Below the pieces are notes generated by a model, which was given only the letters and a program-made list of their open reading frames with translations, had not been told where the DNA came from and ran no database searches. Positions 1-8,730 of a DNA stretch of 64,000 bases are shown here, piece by piece (the first letter of the stretch is position 1; each line of letters starts with the position of its first letter). The stretch comes from JAKBEU01 sp036172095 (lineage in GTDB: Bacteria > Patescibacteriota > Microgenomatia > UBA1406 > GWC2-37-13). Made by a program: the position numbers and the translations under genes. The stretch lies in NCBI GenBank assembly GCA_036172095.1, contig JAVHSH010000012.1, positions 1 to 64,000 on the forward strand, in the 5' to 3' direction.

Positions 1-1477
1 TGTTTATAGATTGTTTATAGGGAGCTGTGGAAAAGCTAAAAGTATAAGAATTACCTAGTAAGACTCCATATTGGTCTTTAACACCCGGTCCTACTGTTAT
101 GGTATACGTTTTTGATCTCCCTAGATACGTATTGATTGAAAGTGAATTTTGCGAACCATAACTTGAAAAATATAATGATGGTTTTGTGTCTGGTTGAGGA
201 TCAATGGATACATTATCCTCAAAAGATGTCTCATCCATAGGAGTTTTAAATAAGACTTCTATTCTATATTCCTCAGAAATATCTTTATCTTTATTTTTAG
301 GAGTTGAGCTGATTACCGCTGGTTTGGCAGCAACTCCAAAACCCCATGAGTAATCAGTTTCCATCCCATTTACGCCCTCCGTACTTTGCACTCCTTGAGA
401 AATGACAACAGTGTAATATTCCTCTCTTTTCAGTGATTGATAGGGGTAAAATTTTACTATATTTTTTGATACTGCAACGCTACCTGAAATCTTATTTTTA
501 TTCTTGTCGTAGAGAATTAATTTATTATTAATCGACTCGGCATTAATATCTTGGTTAAACGTCACGGAGATCGGCGCTGTGGGGGACACATATCTATCAT
601 CTCTTTTAGGACTCGTATCATCAATGCGTGGGCGCTCACTTGAAAATTCCCAACTATACGATTCTTTCAATATTCCCTCATCTTGCGAACGTAAACCAGA
701 TGGAACTGTCACTTTATATGTTGTAGATTTTTTGAATCTCTCCGAAGGTCTAAACTGATATGCCGTTGTCCCAAGCCATCTTCCTTCACCCTCAATCTTA
801 GGATTAATAGTAAACGCTGGTTGTTTAATCCCACTATTTGTAGCCGTAGTGAGAGCGATCATTGGACGGTCAAAAACGACTGTAACAGAGGTTAAATCTT
901 CAAGCGCCTCGTTTTGAGGAGAAGCAAGGACAACTTTTGGATTACCAATCGTTTCAAAAGTAATAGCCTTCTTTTCAAGAAGTGGTACCATATAATTTGA
1001 TAAAACCATTCCTCGAAAATCTACTTTATAACCACTTGCCCTACCAAGTCTTTTTTGAGGCGTAAATATAAGTTTTTGATCACCCTCCCAACTTAAATTA
1101 CCCTGAATATGTGGCGTAATAGTAAAACTCTTTTCAGCAAACGATTTTATAACTCCCTTGTCAAAAATGATTTCAATTTTGGAATCGAGAGGAGCCTCGG
1201 CACTTTGATTTCCTGGAAAGCTTGTGGCTATTTTAGGGGGTAAAAAAAGGTAACCAAATTTGAAAATAAATAAAAGTACAATAAGAATAAACAGTGGTTT
1301 TCTCATTATCACCCAACGTTCTTTCTTTGAAGCAAGCTTAAATTTATTAGTCTGTTTATGGATATATCCAATTGCTTTATTATAATTTTGCTTGATATAC
1401 AGTTGCAAAATAGGTAGTTTGGTTCGTAAGAATAAAATAGATCTTTTTATCCAATCAATTTGCAAAAAACGCACCAT
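1..1477 (-). CDS. Alpha-2-macroglobulin-like protein, N-terminal part (runs off the window)
   Basis: The minus-strand frame is open from an ATG at 1477 to the window edge, so only about 492 N-terminal residues are visible. A membrane anchor lies near residues 61-79. It is followed by repeated Ig-like units of about 100 residues of the SbsA/Big_5 type, each with a 'P..V.V.F...M/I' strand and a 'Y.V.V..G' end. Bacterial alpha-2-macroglobulins begin this way, and the gene follows pbpC by 43 bp, as in the known pbpC-A2M pairing. In characterised bacteria the protein is thought to trap proteases at the cell surface. The thioester motif (CxEQ) and the MG domains would lie outside the window, so the family call rests on the N-terminal repeats and the neighbour. 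Confidence 0.62.
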   Translation of the reverse strand, partial: MVRFLQIDWIKRSILFLRTKLPILQLYIKQNYNKAIGYIHKQTNKFKLASKKERWVIMRKPLFILIVLLFIFKFGYLFLPPKIATSFPGNQSAEAPLDSKIEIIFDKGVIKSFAEKSFTITPHIQGNLSWEGDQKLIFTPQKRLGRASGYKVDFRGMVLSNYMVPLLEKKAITFETIGNPKVVLASPQNEALEDLTSVTVVFDRPMIALTTATNSGIKQPAFTINPKIEGEGRWLGTTAYQFRPSERFKKSTTYKVTVPSGLRSQDEGILKESYSWEFSSERPRIDDTSPKRDDRYVSPTAPISVTFNQDINAESINNKLILYDKNKNKISGSVAVSKNIVKFYPYQSLKREEYYTVVISQGVQSTEGVNGMETDYSWGFGVAAKPAVISSTPKNKDKDISEEYRIEVLFKTPMDETSFEDNVSIDPQPDTKPSLYFSSYGSQNSLSINTYLGRSKTYTITVGPGVKDQYGVLLGNSYTFSFSTAPYKQSIN

Positions 1478-1520
1478 AATACAATTTAATCAAAGTCGCT
1501 GCTAATGTTCAATCAGAGAA

Positions 1521-3944
1521 TTATTGAAGGTTGTCATCCTTGAATCCTACAACAGAAAAATGTATTTTCTCACTATTAATTTTTTCATCATTTTTAGTAA
1601 CTCCATAAGCTATTACAGTATGTTTACCCTTAATTGGCTTCCACGATAACCTATAGGGAAAGTTTACTGATTCTTTTAGGAGCTTTCCATCTAAATACCA
1701 AATTACTTTATTAATATTTTGAGAAACATTTATCTCAAATACGACGCTTTCGTTATTTACGATAAGTGGCGCTGTTTCAAAAATAGTTCTTTCTTTAGGA
1801 TAAGTTATCTCTAAATAGGACCCTCCTAATAATTGTTGTGCCCCATTACAAAGAGGTGATGACTGTCGGGGAATTATTTCTTGGTTATCTTGTACCGCCC
1901 ACGTATAAACTTCGGGGGGGTAATCAACAAAAATCTTATCTTCAACAAAGTTCTTGGGGCAAGAATCATTTGCTGTCAATCCGTTTCTTTTGTCAATATG
2001 CACTATTTTATGGAGTTTTGACACCTCTTTTGGCTCCGTATCTACAATAAAAAGTTCTTTCATTTTCTCAGGGCAGAGCCCGTCTGGTAGTTTTCCTGAT
2101 AGTGCACACACCTCTACTTCTTTTATTCGTTCAGGGCGAATAAACTGCTCCGTTGGTTTACCTTTCAAAAATTCTTCAAAAAATTGATTCCAAATTGGCG
2201 CCGCTCCTACCACTCCTGTAATTTCGCGCATTGGATGATTATCATTGTTGCCAACCCAAACTCCGACTGTATAACCTGGAGTATAGCCAACGGTCCAATT
2301 ATCATGCCAGTCGGTGGTTGTTCCTGTTTTTACAGCTGCCTGATGAGAAATAACGAGAGGATTTTTCTCGCTAAATCCTGGAATACGAGCCTTTGGGTCA
2401 GATAAGATATCAGAAATAAGATAAGCTATCTGTTCACCATTTTTCCCTAAAACCTGCGTTTTCTGTTTTTCCTTATGCTCATATAAAATTGCACCATTAT
2501 CAGTGGTAATTTTTTGTATCGCATACGGCGCCTTATATTCTCCGCCTCTTGCAAAACTTGCAAACACGTTGGTGAGTTCAAGAAGCTTAACTTCTCCACC
2601 TCCCAAGGTGAGTGATAAGTCATATCTATCTTCTTGAGTAAAAGTAGTTATTCCTAAATCTCTTGCGACTTTCAAAAAGTTATTGATTCCTATTTGCTTC
2701 AACATCTCTACTGCTGGTAAATTAAGTGAGGAAGCAAGAGCCCCCCTAACCAATACTAAGCCATTATATCTTCCATCATAATTATGAGGAGTAAATCCTT
2801 CACCTTTTTTGGTTTTATAAATCTTCTTTACATCATAGATTAATGTCGCTGGAGTATAGCCCTGCATAAATGCTGCAGCATAAGTAACCGGTTTTAACGC
2901 AGAACCAGGCTGCCTTAAAGCAGTCGTCATATTAACTTGCCCAGCATGAGTGTCATCAAAATAATCAATTCCTCCAAGCATATTGATAATTTCCCCCGTT
3001 TTATTATTAAGAAGTACAAGAGCAGCATTACTTAAATCATGTTGTATCTTCAATTTATTAATCCATATTTTTGCGATATATTCACTTAAACTAAATGTGG
3101 GATAATCAAGTGTAGTATAGATATTAAGCCCTTGATTATTATCAATCTCAAGCGTATTTAACTCCTGTAAAACGTATTGAACAAAGTGAGGCGCCTTAAT
3201 GTTTATTATTTCTTTTATAATGGCTAGTTTTTCCTGTTTTGTTTCTTTAGCTATTTCTTTTGAAATATACCCATGTTTCACCATTAAATCCAACACTCGA
3301 GCTTGTTCTTTTTTTGCTTCATTAGAGTCATTTCTATCAGGTGAAGAAAGTAATCCAACAAGATAGGCACACTCAGCAAGTGAAAGTTGGCCAACATCCT
3401 TATTAAAATAGGTGGAAGACGCTGCTTGTACTCCATATGCTAAATTACCAAAGTATATTTGATTGAAATACATAGTTAAAATATCTTTTTTTGAATATGA
3501 AACCGTAATTCGTAGAGCTATTAAAATTTCTCTTATTTTTCTGATGATACTTCTAGAGGGTATCTTTTGAGGGGAAATGATAGCAACTCTGGCTAACTGC
3601 TGCGTAATGGTACTTGCCCCACTTATTACCTTTCCTGCTTTCAGATTAATAAAAGCTGATCTTGTAATGGCTTTAAAATCTATTCCAGGATTAGCCCAAA
3701 ATGTACTGTCTTCAGAAGCCACGACTGCATTTATTAGATGCTTTGGGAGATTATTGTATGTAATTGGTATTTTTTTTCCAACTTTGCCAGCAGATTCATA
3801 AAGGAGAGTATTATTTCTATCCCATACTTTTATTGTTCCTGCGTGATTGAAGTTTAGCTGAGTCCAAAAAATAAGAAAAATAGTAAAACTTAGTATTATT
3901 ACTATTGAAGTCGATTTTTTATTCATTCTTTTTAAGAAGTACAT
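1521..3944 (-). CDS. pbpC: Penicillin-binding protein 1C, bifunctional transglycosylase/transpeptidase
   Basis: This class A PBP polymerises and cross-links peptidoglycan outside the membrane. It is 807 aa with one N-terminal membrane segment (about 12-29). The GT51 transglycosylase motifs are visible: EDSTFW..PGID (about 78-89), GASTITQQLAR, RKIREILIALR and MYFNQIYFG. The transpeptidase has SALK (SxxK), SSLN (SxN) and KTGTT. The linker 'ALSGKLPDGLCP' and a C-terminal BiPBP_C-type domain (about 715-807) are typical of PBP1C rather than PBP1A/B. A TATACT box 10 nt before the ATG suggests a nearly leaderless mRNA. The A2M-like gene follows, probably in the same operon. Confidence 0.93.
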   Translation of the reverse strand: MYFLKRMNKKSTSIVIILSFTIFLIFWTQLNFNHAGTIKVWDRNNTLLYESAGKVGKKIPITYNNLPKHLINAVVASEDSTFWANPGIDFKAITRSAFINLKAGKVISGASTITQQLARVAIISPQKIPSRSIIRKIREILIALRITVSYSKKDILTMYFNQIYFGNLAYGVQAASSTYFNKDVGQLSLAECAYLVGLLSSPDRNDSNEAKKEQARVLDLMVKHGYISKEIAKETKQEKLAIIKEIINIKAPHFVQYVLQELNTLEIDNNQGLNIYTTLDYPTFSLSEYIAKIWINKLKIQHDLSNAALVLLNNKTGEIINMLGGIDYFDDTHAGQVNMTTALRQPGSALKPVTYAAAFMQGYTPATLIYDVKKIYKTKKGEGFTPHNYDGRYNGLVLVRGALASSLNLPAVEMLKQIGINNFLKVARDLGITTFTQEDRYDLSLTLGGGEVKLLELTNVFASFARGGEYKAPYAIQKITTDNGAILYEHKEKQKTQVLGKNGEQIAYLISDILSDPKARIPGFSEKNPLVISHQAAVKTGTTTDWHDNWTVGYTPGYTVGVWVGNNDNHPMREITGVVGAAPIWNQFFEEFLKGKPTEQFIRPERIKEVEVCALSGKLPDGLCPEKMKELFIVDTEPKEVSKLHKIVHIDKRNGLTANDSCPKNFVEDKIFVDYPPEVYTWAVQDNQEIIPRQSSPLCNGAQQLLGGSYLEITYPKERTIFETAPLIVNNESVVFEINVSQNINKVIWYLDGKLLKESVNFPYRLSWKPIKGKHTVIAYGVTKNDEKINSEKIHFSVVGFKDDNLQ

Positions 3945-3999
3945 ATGCAGTCAAAGTATAGCAATAAAGAAATCATCTGAAGTTGGTAATTAAGCCACA

Positions 4000-4029
4000 T
4001 TGATTCCTGATCAAAATTTGGTATATAAT
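4000..4029 (+). promoter_or_regulatory. Sigma70-type promoter upstream of the EEP-family gene
   Basis: TTGATT (4000-4005) and TATAAT (4024-4029) are separated by 18 nt. They lie in the 170-bp gap between the divergent pbpC and the endonuclease/exonuclease/phosphatase-family gene and point toward the latter, leaving an 85-nt leader. A second TTGACA lies at about 4095 without a clear -10 box. Confidence 0.5.
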
Positions 4030-4114
4030 ACTTCTGAGTGGACAGCTGGTAAAAGGTTCTAATTTTGTTCACTAGTGAGCTCATTAGAGTCGCTTGACAT
4101 AGTCCCTCAAACCT

Positions 4115-4918
4115 ATGAAATTACTTTCCTTAAACGTTGCTCTTTTTGAAGCAAACAACAAACTTCTTTCTCCCTTTTTACATGAGCAAAATGCCGATTT
4201 TGTCTGCCTACAGGAAATAACGAGGGGACTGGAAGATAATGTCATTGAGGATTATGTATCTAAAGATGTCGTGGACCAAGCTACACAAAATCTGAAATAC
4301 TTTTTCTTTGGGCCAAATTCCGTCATGGGGGACTTCGAGCAAAAAAACTTTCACGGGAAAGAAATCTACACCTTCAAATTCGGCGGATTGATGGAATTCG
4401 GCAACTACACGAAATCTCAATACAAAATTGTCTTCGCACAAAATATTTTTGTCCAAAATCATTTTACATTCACCCCAGATCATTCCAAATGGCCTGAGGA
4501 AGATTATCGCGCTGTCCTTGTGACAGACCATGTCATTCAAGGAAAAAAACTACGGATATTGAATTACCATGGAGTCTGGACACGTAATAAAATGGGGACG
4601 GAAAAATCGATTGCGGCAAATAAGATCATCAATGATCTTGCTATGAAGGCGGAGGGCGAAGTGATTATTTGCGGGGACTTCAATCTGTTCCCTCATACGC
4701 CATCTATGGAAATCCTTGAAAAAAATTTCGTCAGTCTAGTGGATACGTTTAATATAAAAACCACCCGTCCAAAAGAAAATGAGCTGAGCAATCTTGAGCG
4801 GAATGTCGTTGATTATATATTGGTAAGCAAAGGGATTGAGGCGAAGGATTTCAAGGTCATGGACTTAAATGTCTCCGATCATCTCCCGTTAGTTCTTGAG
4901 TTTGAGTTTAAGGAATAG
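4115..4918 (+). CDS. Endonuclease/exonuclease/phosphatase (EEP) family protein
   Basis: This 267-aa protein has the EEP (DNase I-like, PF03372) metal-dependent fold. The visible motifs are the N-terminal SLNV start, LQE (metal-binding Glu), the central YHGVW His, GDFNL (Asp/Asn pair) and the C-terminal SDHLPL (catalytic Asp-His). No signal peptide is seen, so it is probably cytoplasmic. The substrate could be DNA, phospholipid or an inositol-type phosphate; the sequence does not decide. Its 3' end overlaps the convergent radical SAM gene by 30 bp. Confidence 0.85.
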   Translation: MKLLSLNVALFEANNKLLSPFLHEQNADFVCLQEITRGLEDNVIEDYVSKDVVDQATQNLKYFFFGPNSVMGDFEQKNFHGKEIYTFKFGGLMEFGNYTKSQYKIVFAQNIFVQNHFTFTPDHSKWPEEDYRAVLVTDHVIQGKKLRILNYHGVWTRNKMGTEKSIAANKIINDLAMKAEGEVIICGDFNLFPHTPSMEILEKNFVSLVDTFNIKTTRPKENELSNLERNVVDYILVSKGIEAKDFKVMDLNVSDHLPLVLEFEFKE

Positions 4919-5740
4919 TTTCTTTATCGGCCGGAGATATTTCTTGTAATTGTCGACTATCGCCATCTCGCAGTGACGACATAACACGTCACCATATTTT
5001 TCATCCTTTAGTTTCTTTTCGATAAGTTTGAACGCATCTCCGGTATAGAGCGAATCATAACTGCCTTGTAGCAAATTCCCAAGCTTATATTCAAGGGAGT
5101 TATCCATACAACAGAGATAAACATCTCCATTAGGCAGAAGCATTGAATGTTTCAGGCCATATTCGCTGTTGCAAGTGATAGGGCCAGTATTATGTATTTT
5201 TCTTGTCCCTTTCAAATTACCAGCCTTAGAAAGTATCTGTGGGGTAACACACATCTCACCAAACTCTTCAACCAAATCTTTATGAAGCGTACCCATTGTC
5301 ATATAGCTACAATTTTGTAGGTGAGATTTCTTTATTTTGAGGAGGATTGCTTTATGATTCTTAGTCACTGGTATACGAGCATTGTTATCCGCATCTGGAA
5401 GATGGACGACAAACTTGTCAAAGGGGATTTTCTTTATTTTATCGATATCACTTATGTCCATTCCTACAGCTGTTGTGTATATCCGAAGCCCTTTGAATCC
5501 TTTTTTGTGTATATAGAGAAGCATTTTTGTCATATCCTTACTTAGCCAAGGTTCCGACATACCGGAGAAAGTGATACGCACATCACTTGGAAGCTTGTCG
5601 ACACACTTTTTGAATATATCAAAATTCAAAATTACATTTTTTCCTTTTTCTGTATGATATGCGTTCATGAATTCCTTTTGTGGACACCACGAACACATAT
5701 TTTTGCAGCCTATGCGGGTAGTGATTTCTAGGTTTCTCAT
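4889..5740 (-). CDS. Radical SAM protein with C-terminal SPASM-like cysteines
   Basis: This 283-aa protein begins almost directly with the radical SAM cluster motif CKNMCSWC (Cx3Cx2C, about residues 12-19), so the TIM-barrel starts at the N terminus. A C-terminal group of cysteines (CC.DN near 'DVYLCCMDN' and C..C in 'CRHCEM') fits a SPASM/twitch auxiliary [4Fe-4S] site, as found in enzymes modifying peptides or sugars. It is last in a minus-strand run with Nudix, GT2, EpmA-like, a second radical SAM and acyltransferase genes, only 2 nt after the Nudix gene. The substrate is unknown. Confidence 0.85.
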   Translation of the reverse strand: MRNLEITTRIGCKNMCSWCPQKEFMNAYHTEKGKNVILNFDIFKKCVDKLPSDVRITFSGMSEPWLSKDMTKMLLYIHKKGFKGLRIYTTAVGMDISDIDKIKKIPFDKFVVHLPDADNNARIPVTKNHKAILLKIKKSHLQNCSYMTMGTLHKDLVEEFGEMCVTPQILSKAGNLKGTRKIHNTGPITCNSEYGLKHSMLLPNGDVYLCCMDNSLEYKLGNLLQGSYDSLYTGDAFKLIEKKLKDEKYGDVLCRHCEMAIVDNYKKYLRPIKKLFLKLKLKN

Positions 5741-5742
5741 AT

Positions 5743-6177
5743 TTATCGCAATTTATTTTGTGTAAGTATTGTATCAAATGCCTTTGTATCGGATGGGTAG
5801 GTGAGCATCTTTAGTACTTCTTCTTCTGTGGTGAACTTGGCATCCATCATCTCCCAATCATGATTTTTTGGGTCCCCAGAAACATATTCCATCAGATAAT
5901 AGAAGACCGTTTTTTCAACTTGTATGTCATTCCAGATATATGTATAGACTGATTTTATTGGTATAGGATTTATGATGCGGGCCTTTACTCCACCTTCCTC
6001 TTCAACTTCGCGAAGGGCCGCTTCCTCCATCTTTTCATTCTCATTCGTGTCGCCAATTAATCCCTTTGGAAATACCCACCCTTTATGTTGTGAGTGCTGA
6101 GTGATAAGCCATAAAAACGAGTTTCCATTTTTTTTATAAACGATGCCACCGGCGCTCGTTTCATTTTTTCTTTTCAT
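5743..6177 (-). CDS. Nudix hydrolase
   Basis: The Nudix box is complete: G-(5)-E-(7)-REVEEEGG, read as GDTNENEKMEEAALREVEEEGG. It follows the usual opening 'SAGGIVYK' and 'WVFPKGLI'. Nudix enzymes cleave nucleoside diphosphates linked to another group; the 'FPKG' opening resembles diadenosine polyphosphate and related hydrolases. The ATG at 6177 is chosen because the fold begins right after it; an in-frame ATG at 6198 is possible. The start lies inside the end of the upstream GT2 gene (overlap 17 nt), which indicates translational coupling. Confidence 0.9.
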   Translation of the reverse strand: MKRKNETSAGGIVYKKNGNSFLWLITQHSQHKGWVFPKGLIGDTNENEKMEEAALREVEEEGGVKARIINPIPIKSVYTYIWNDIQVEKTVFYYLMEYVSGDPKNHDWEMMDAKFTTEEEVLKMLTYPSDTKAFDTILTQNKLR

Positions 6178-6916
6178 AATATTGTCCGCCCATTTCATAT
6201 TTGAAAATGGGCTTGCGAACGGGGCCGAAGATGAATTGATAGAGAAGCGCTGTTATGGATTTGTATAGACTTACAATAAGTCCTTCTTTTTCAAAACGAC
6301 GTGTCGAAACGAAAAGCAGTGGCGTTTGGTATACATCCATTTCTGCTCCTTTTTTGTGAGCTCTCTTGACCAAGTCGTAATCTTCCCCAAAGAATATCGA
6401 TTGATCAAACCCTTCTATCCTTTCAAACACAGTCCGCAACATCAAGATGCAGGGACCGTTTGCAGCCGGACTGATGTGCTGAATCAGATGTACTATCCTA
6501 TTCATGATTCCGAAAAGGAATCTCCCTTTCCATGATGGGGGTGATGGCCTATTCCATACGGTTGCCATGTGCGGCTTATTTACCTGTATGTGTTTCATCA
6601 TCTGTTTGAAGAAGTGTTTTTCGACATATACATCAGCGTCAAAAAATACAAGCCATTGACCGGAGGCATACTTCGCCCCATTGTTCCGGGCCGTACTCAC
6701 ATTCTGCATCTTCTCTTCGATATGGATAAGATTAGGAAAGTCTTTCTTGAAGCTTTCGACAACTTTCGAAGTATCGTCTGTTGAATCGCTATTGCTGACA
6801 ATGACTTCAAAATCACGACAGGACTGCTCAACAAGGCTATACAGAAGTCTTTTTATGTTCTTTTCCTCATTGTGGGCGGGAATGATTACCGAAAAATAGG
6901 GAGCCATATAGTTCAT
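6161..6916 (-). CDS. Family 2 glycosyltransferase (GT2)
   Basis: This 251-aa GT-A fold protein has 'FSVIIPAHNEEKNI' at its start, then 'VIVSNSDSTDDT' and the DXD-type 'FFDADVYVEKHF'. It ends in a hydrophobic/amphipathic stretch that may touch the membrane. Such enzymes transfer a sugar from a nucleotide-sugar to a lipid or polysaccharide. Its ATG shares a base with the stop codon of the EpmA-like gene (TAATG), a coupling arrangement. Acceptor and donor are not predictable from sequence. Confidence 0.88.
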   Translation of the reverse strand: MNYMAPYFSVIIPAHNEEKNIKRLLYSLVEQSCRDFEVIVSNSDSTDDTSKVVESFKKDFPNLIHIEEKMQNVSTARNNGAKYASGQWLVFFDADVYVEKHFFKQMMKHIQVNKPHMATVWNRPSPPSWKGRFLFGIMNRIVHLIQHISPAANGPCILMLRTVFERIEGFDQSIFFGEDYDLVKRAHKKGAEMDVYQTPLLFVSTRRFEKEGLIVSLYKSITALLYQFIFGPVRKPIFKYEMGGQYYEKKK

Positions 6917-7824
6917 TATACAAAGATATCAGTGTCCGTATAGAGCATCGTGAGTCTATCGACTCCCAGCCCCACTCCTGCATACTCATTGTCTTTCATA
7001 ATGTCAATCGAGTCAAGGAATTCATCATCCATCGGTAATTTTGTTTTTGCCTGCTCGACTTCAAATACGGTCCGTATTTCTTTTTCGTTTGTTTTTTCCG
7101 TATTTCCATTGGCGATTTCAATCCCATTCATATAGAGCTCGAATCGCTCTGCAAGAAAAGGTTTGCCCTTTTGGGGTTTACAAAGGGGGGAAATACGAGT
7201 AGGAAAATCAACAAGAAAAAAGGGTACTTTCGCGAATGAAATTTCTATCTCATTTACGAACAGTTGGTCATACAATTCTTCCCACGTTGCTTTGTCGGTC
7301 TTATATCCTTTTGCTCCTGCAATTTTCAATATTTTTTTTTCATTTGTTAGCAATTCTTCAAGCGTAATCCCACATTTTTCCTTAAACAATGTATTAAGAG
7401 AAATTCTCGGAAATGAATCTTCTGGAATACTGATTATTTTTTTCATCTGACTATTTATATTTCTCAGCAATGATTCCAGTTCTTCCATTATTCTTGTATA
7501 AGAAGAGTCTTTTCTATACCACTCTAGCATGATAAATTCATGATTGTGAAGACTCCCCAATCTTTCGTAATTGCGGAATGATTTTGATATTGCAAAACAA
7601 TTACCAATTCCCTGTGCCAACATTTTTTTTATTCCTCGTTCTGGGGACATCGAAAGATAAAACGTTTCATTTGTTGTTTTTTGAATGGTTATAAATGGCT
7701 GCAGGTTTGGTTCAAGAGGAAGAGCTGAATTTAAAAGTGGAGGAATAACCTCATGAAAATCCTTTGAATAGAAAAATTGCCGGATACTCTTGATTATTTT
7801 CTCTCGAATAAAATATTTTTCCAT
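6916..7824 (-). CDS. epmA: EpmA-like lysyl-tRNA synthetase paralogue (EF-P lysine ligase type)
   Basis: This 302-aa protein is a class II synthetase catalytic core of the LysRS type lacking the N-terminal anticodon-binding domain, which is the hallmark of EpmA/PoxA/GenX. Motif 2 is 'SFRNYERLGSLHNHEFIMLEWY', where MLEWY is more EpmA-like than LysRS-like. Motif 3 is 'GVGLGVDRLTML'. Characterised EpmA ligates (R)-beta-lysine to a conserved lysine of elongation factor P. A lysine 2,3-aminomutase gene 10 kb away could supply the substrate. The EF-P gene is not in the window. The residue before LGVDR is Gly, as in true LysRS, so substrate specificity is open. Confidence 0.8.
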   Translation of the reverse strand: MEKYFIREKIIKSIRQFFYSKDFHEVIPPLLNSALPLEPNLQPFITIQKTTNETFYLSMSPERGIKKMLAQGIGNCFAISKSFRNYERLGSLHNHEFIMLEWYRKDSSYTRIMEELESLLRNINSQMKKIISIPEDSFPRISLNTLFKEKCGITLEELLTNEKKILKIAGAKGYKTDKATWEELYDQLFVNEIEISFAKVPFFLVDFPTRISPLCKPQKGKPFLAERFELYMNGIEIANGNTEKTNEKEIRTVFEVEQAKTKLPMDDEFLDSIDIMKDNEYAGVGLGVDRLTMLYTDTDIFV

Positions 7825-7836
7825 TTGTATTTATTA

Positions 7837-8730
7837 TTAGTATTTATTATTAGTCTTGCCCATTTCTTCTATTATTTCCCCTATCCCGCACATAAACTCC
7901 GTCTGGCTACATCCGAGGCATGGGCCGCCTATTCTTTTTTCAAGGTTCGCAAATAATACCTCTATTTCATCACTCATCATTCCGATGGGACGATATCCCT
8001 CACAGCACCCATAAACAATACCACTTGATGCAAGCGCAATCTGGTAGCAACCAAGTTCTTTTGGAGGAAAGACAGTCCTGCTTTTCATGATTTCGATAAG
8101 CTCATCCTTCGATATATAATCAAAGCCTTCCACCACACCTTCGATATTTGAAACTGGATGATGAGTGAGATATGCCGCCGGTTTGCGCGGATGATACGTC
8201 ACATCAATTTCTCCCAACTCCATTAGGAGGAACTTCTCAAATTTGTCTATATCCTTATAATTCTGTTTCGTGACAATACTGAATATCTCTGTATGAAATC
8301 CAAGCGAGCGCGCTTTCTTTAGGAAGGAAAAACTTTTTATGAAATTTCCTGCCCCTCTATTTGAATCGTGATATTCCTCAAGTCCGTCGATTGAAACAAT
8401 GAGATTGTTTAAATTGGGATGCTTCAACTCAGGTAGTTTGTCGATTGTCCCATTGGTGATTGTCTGTACAAAGATACCACCTTCTGTAAGAGTATTGACT
8501 AAATGAGTGAAATAGGGAAGCGCAAATACTTCTCCTCCGCAAAATGTGATTATCTTTATCTCACAAACTTTTTGATAACGTTTAACGAAATCCGTTATCT
8601 CTTTTTCTGAAAGGATAGGGTCTGTTTTTTTTGTATAACATATCTTGCATTTCAAATTGCACTTTTCAAGTGGATTGATATAAAGATGATGAAGAACACG
8701 AGTTAAATGTACATTATTTTCTTTTTTCAT
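7837..8730 (-). CDS. Radical SAM/SPASM domain protein
   Basis: The motif CNLKCKIC (Cx3Cx2C) lies about 25 residues from the chosen start, followed by 'ITFCGGEV' (the GGE motif contacting SAM) and 'LIVSIDGL', the typical order of a SPASM-class radical SAM enzyme. A C-terminal set 'GPCLGCSQTEFMC' and an earlier 'YGCC' could hold an auxiliary cluster. The start MKKENN at 8730 fits; a longer form begins at 8766. It overlaps the acyltransferase gene and precedes the EpmA-like gene by 12 nt. The substrate is unknown; peptide or cofactor maturation is possible. Confidence 0.83.
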   Translation of the reverse strand: MKKENNVHLTRVLHHLYINPLEKCNLKCKICYTKKTDPILSEKEITDFVKRYQKVCEIKIITFCGGEVFALPYFTHLVNTLTEGGIFVQTITNGTIDKLPELKHPNLNNLIVSIDGLEEYHDSNRGAGNFIKSFSFLKKARSLGFHTEIFSIVTKQNYKDIDKFEKFLLMELGEIDVTYHPRKPAAYLTHHPVSNIEGVVEGFDYISKDELIEIMKSRTVFPPKELGCYQIALASSGIVYGCCEGYRPIGMMSDEIEVLFANLEKRIGGPCLGCSQTEFMCGIGEIIEEMGKTNNKY

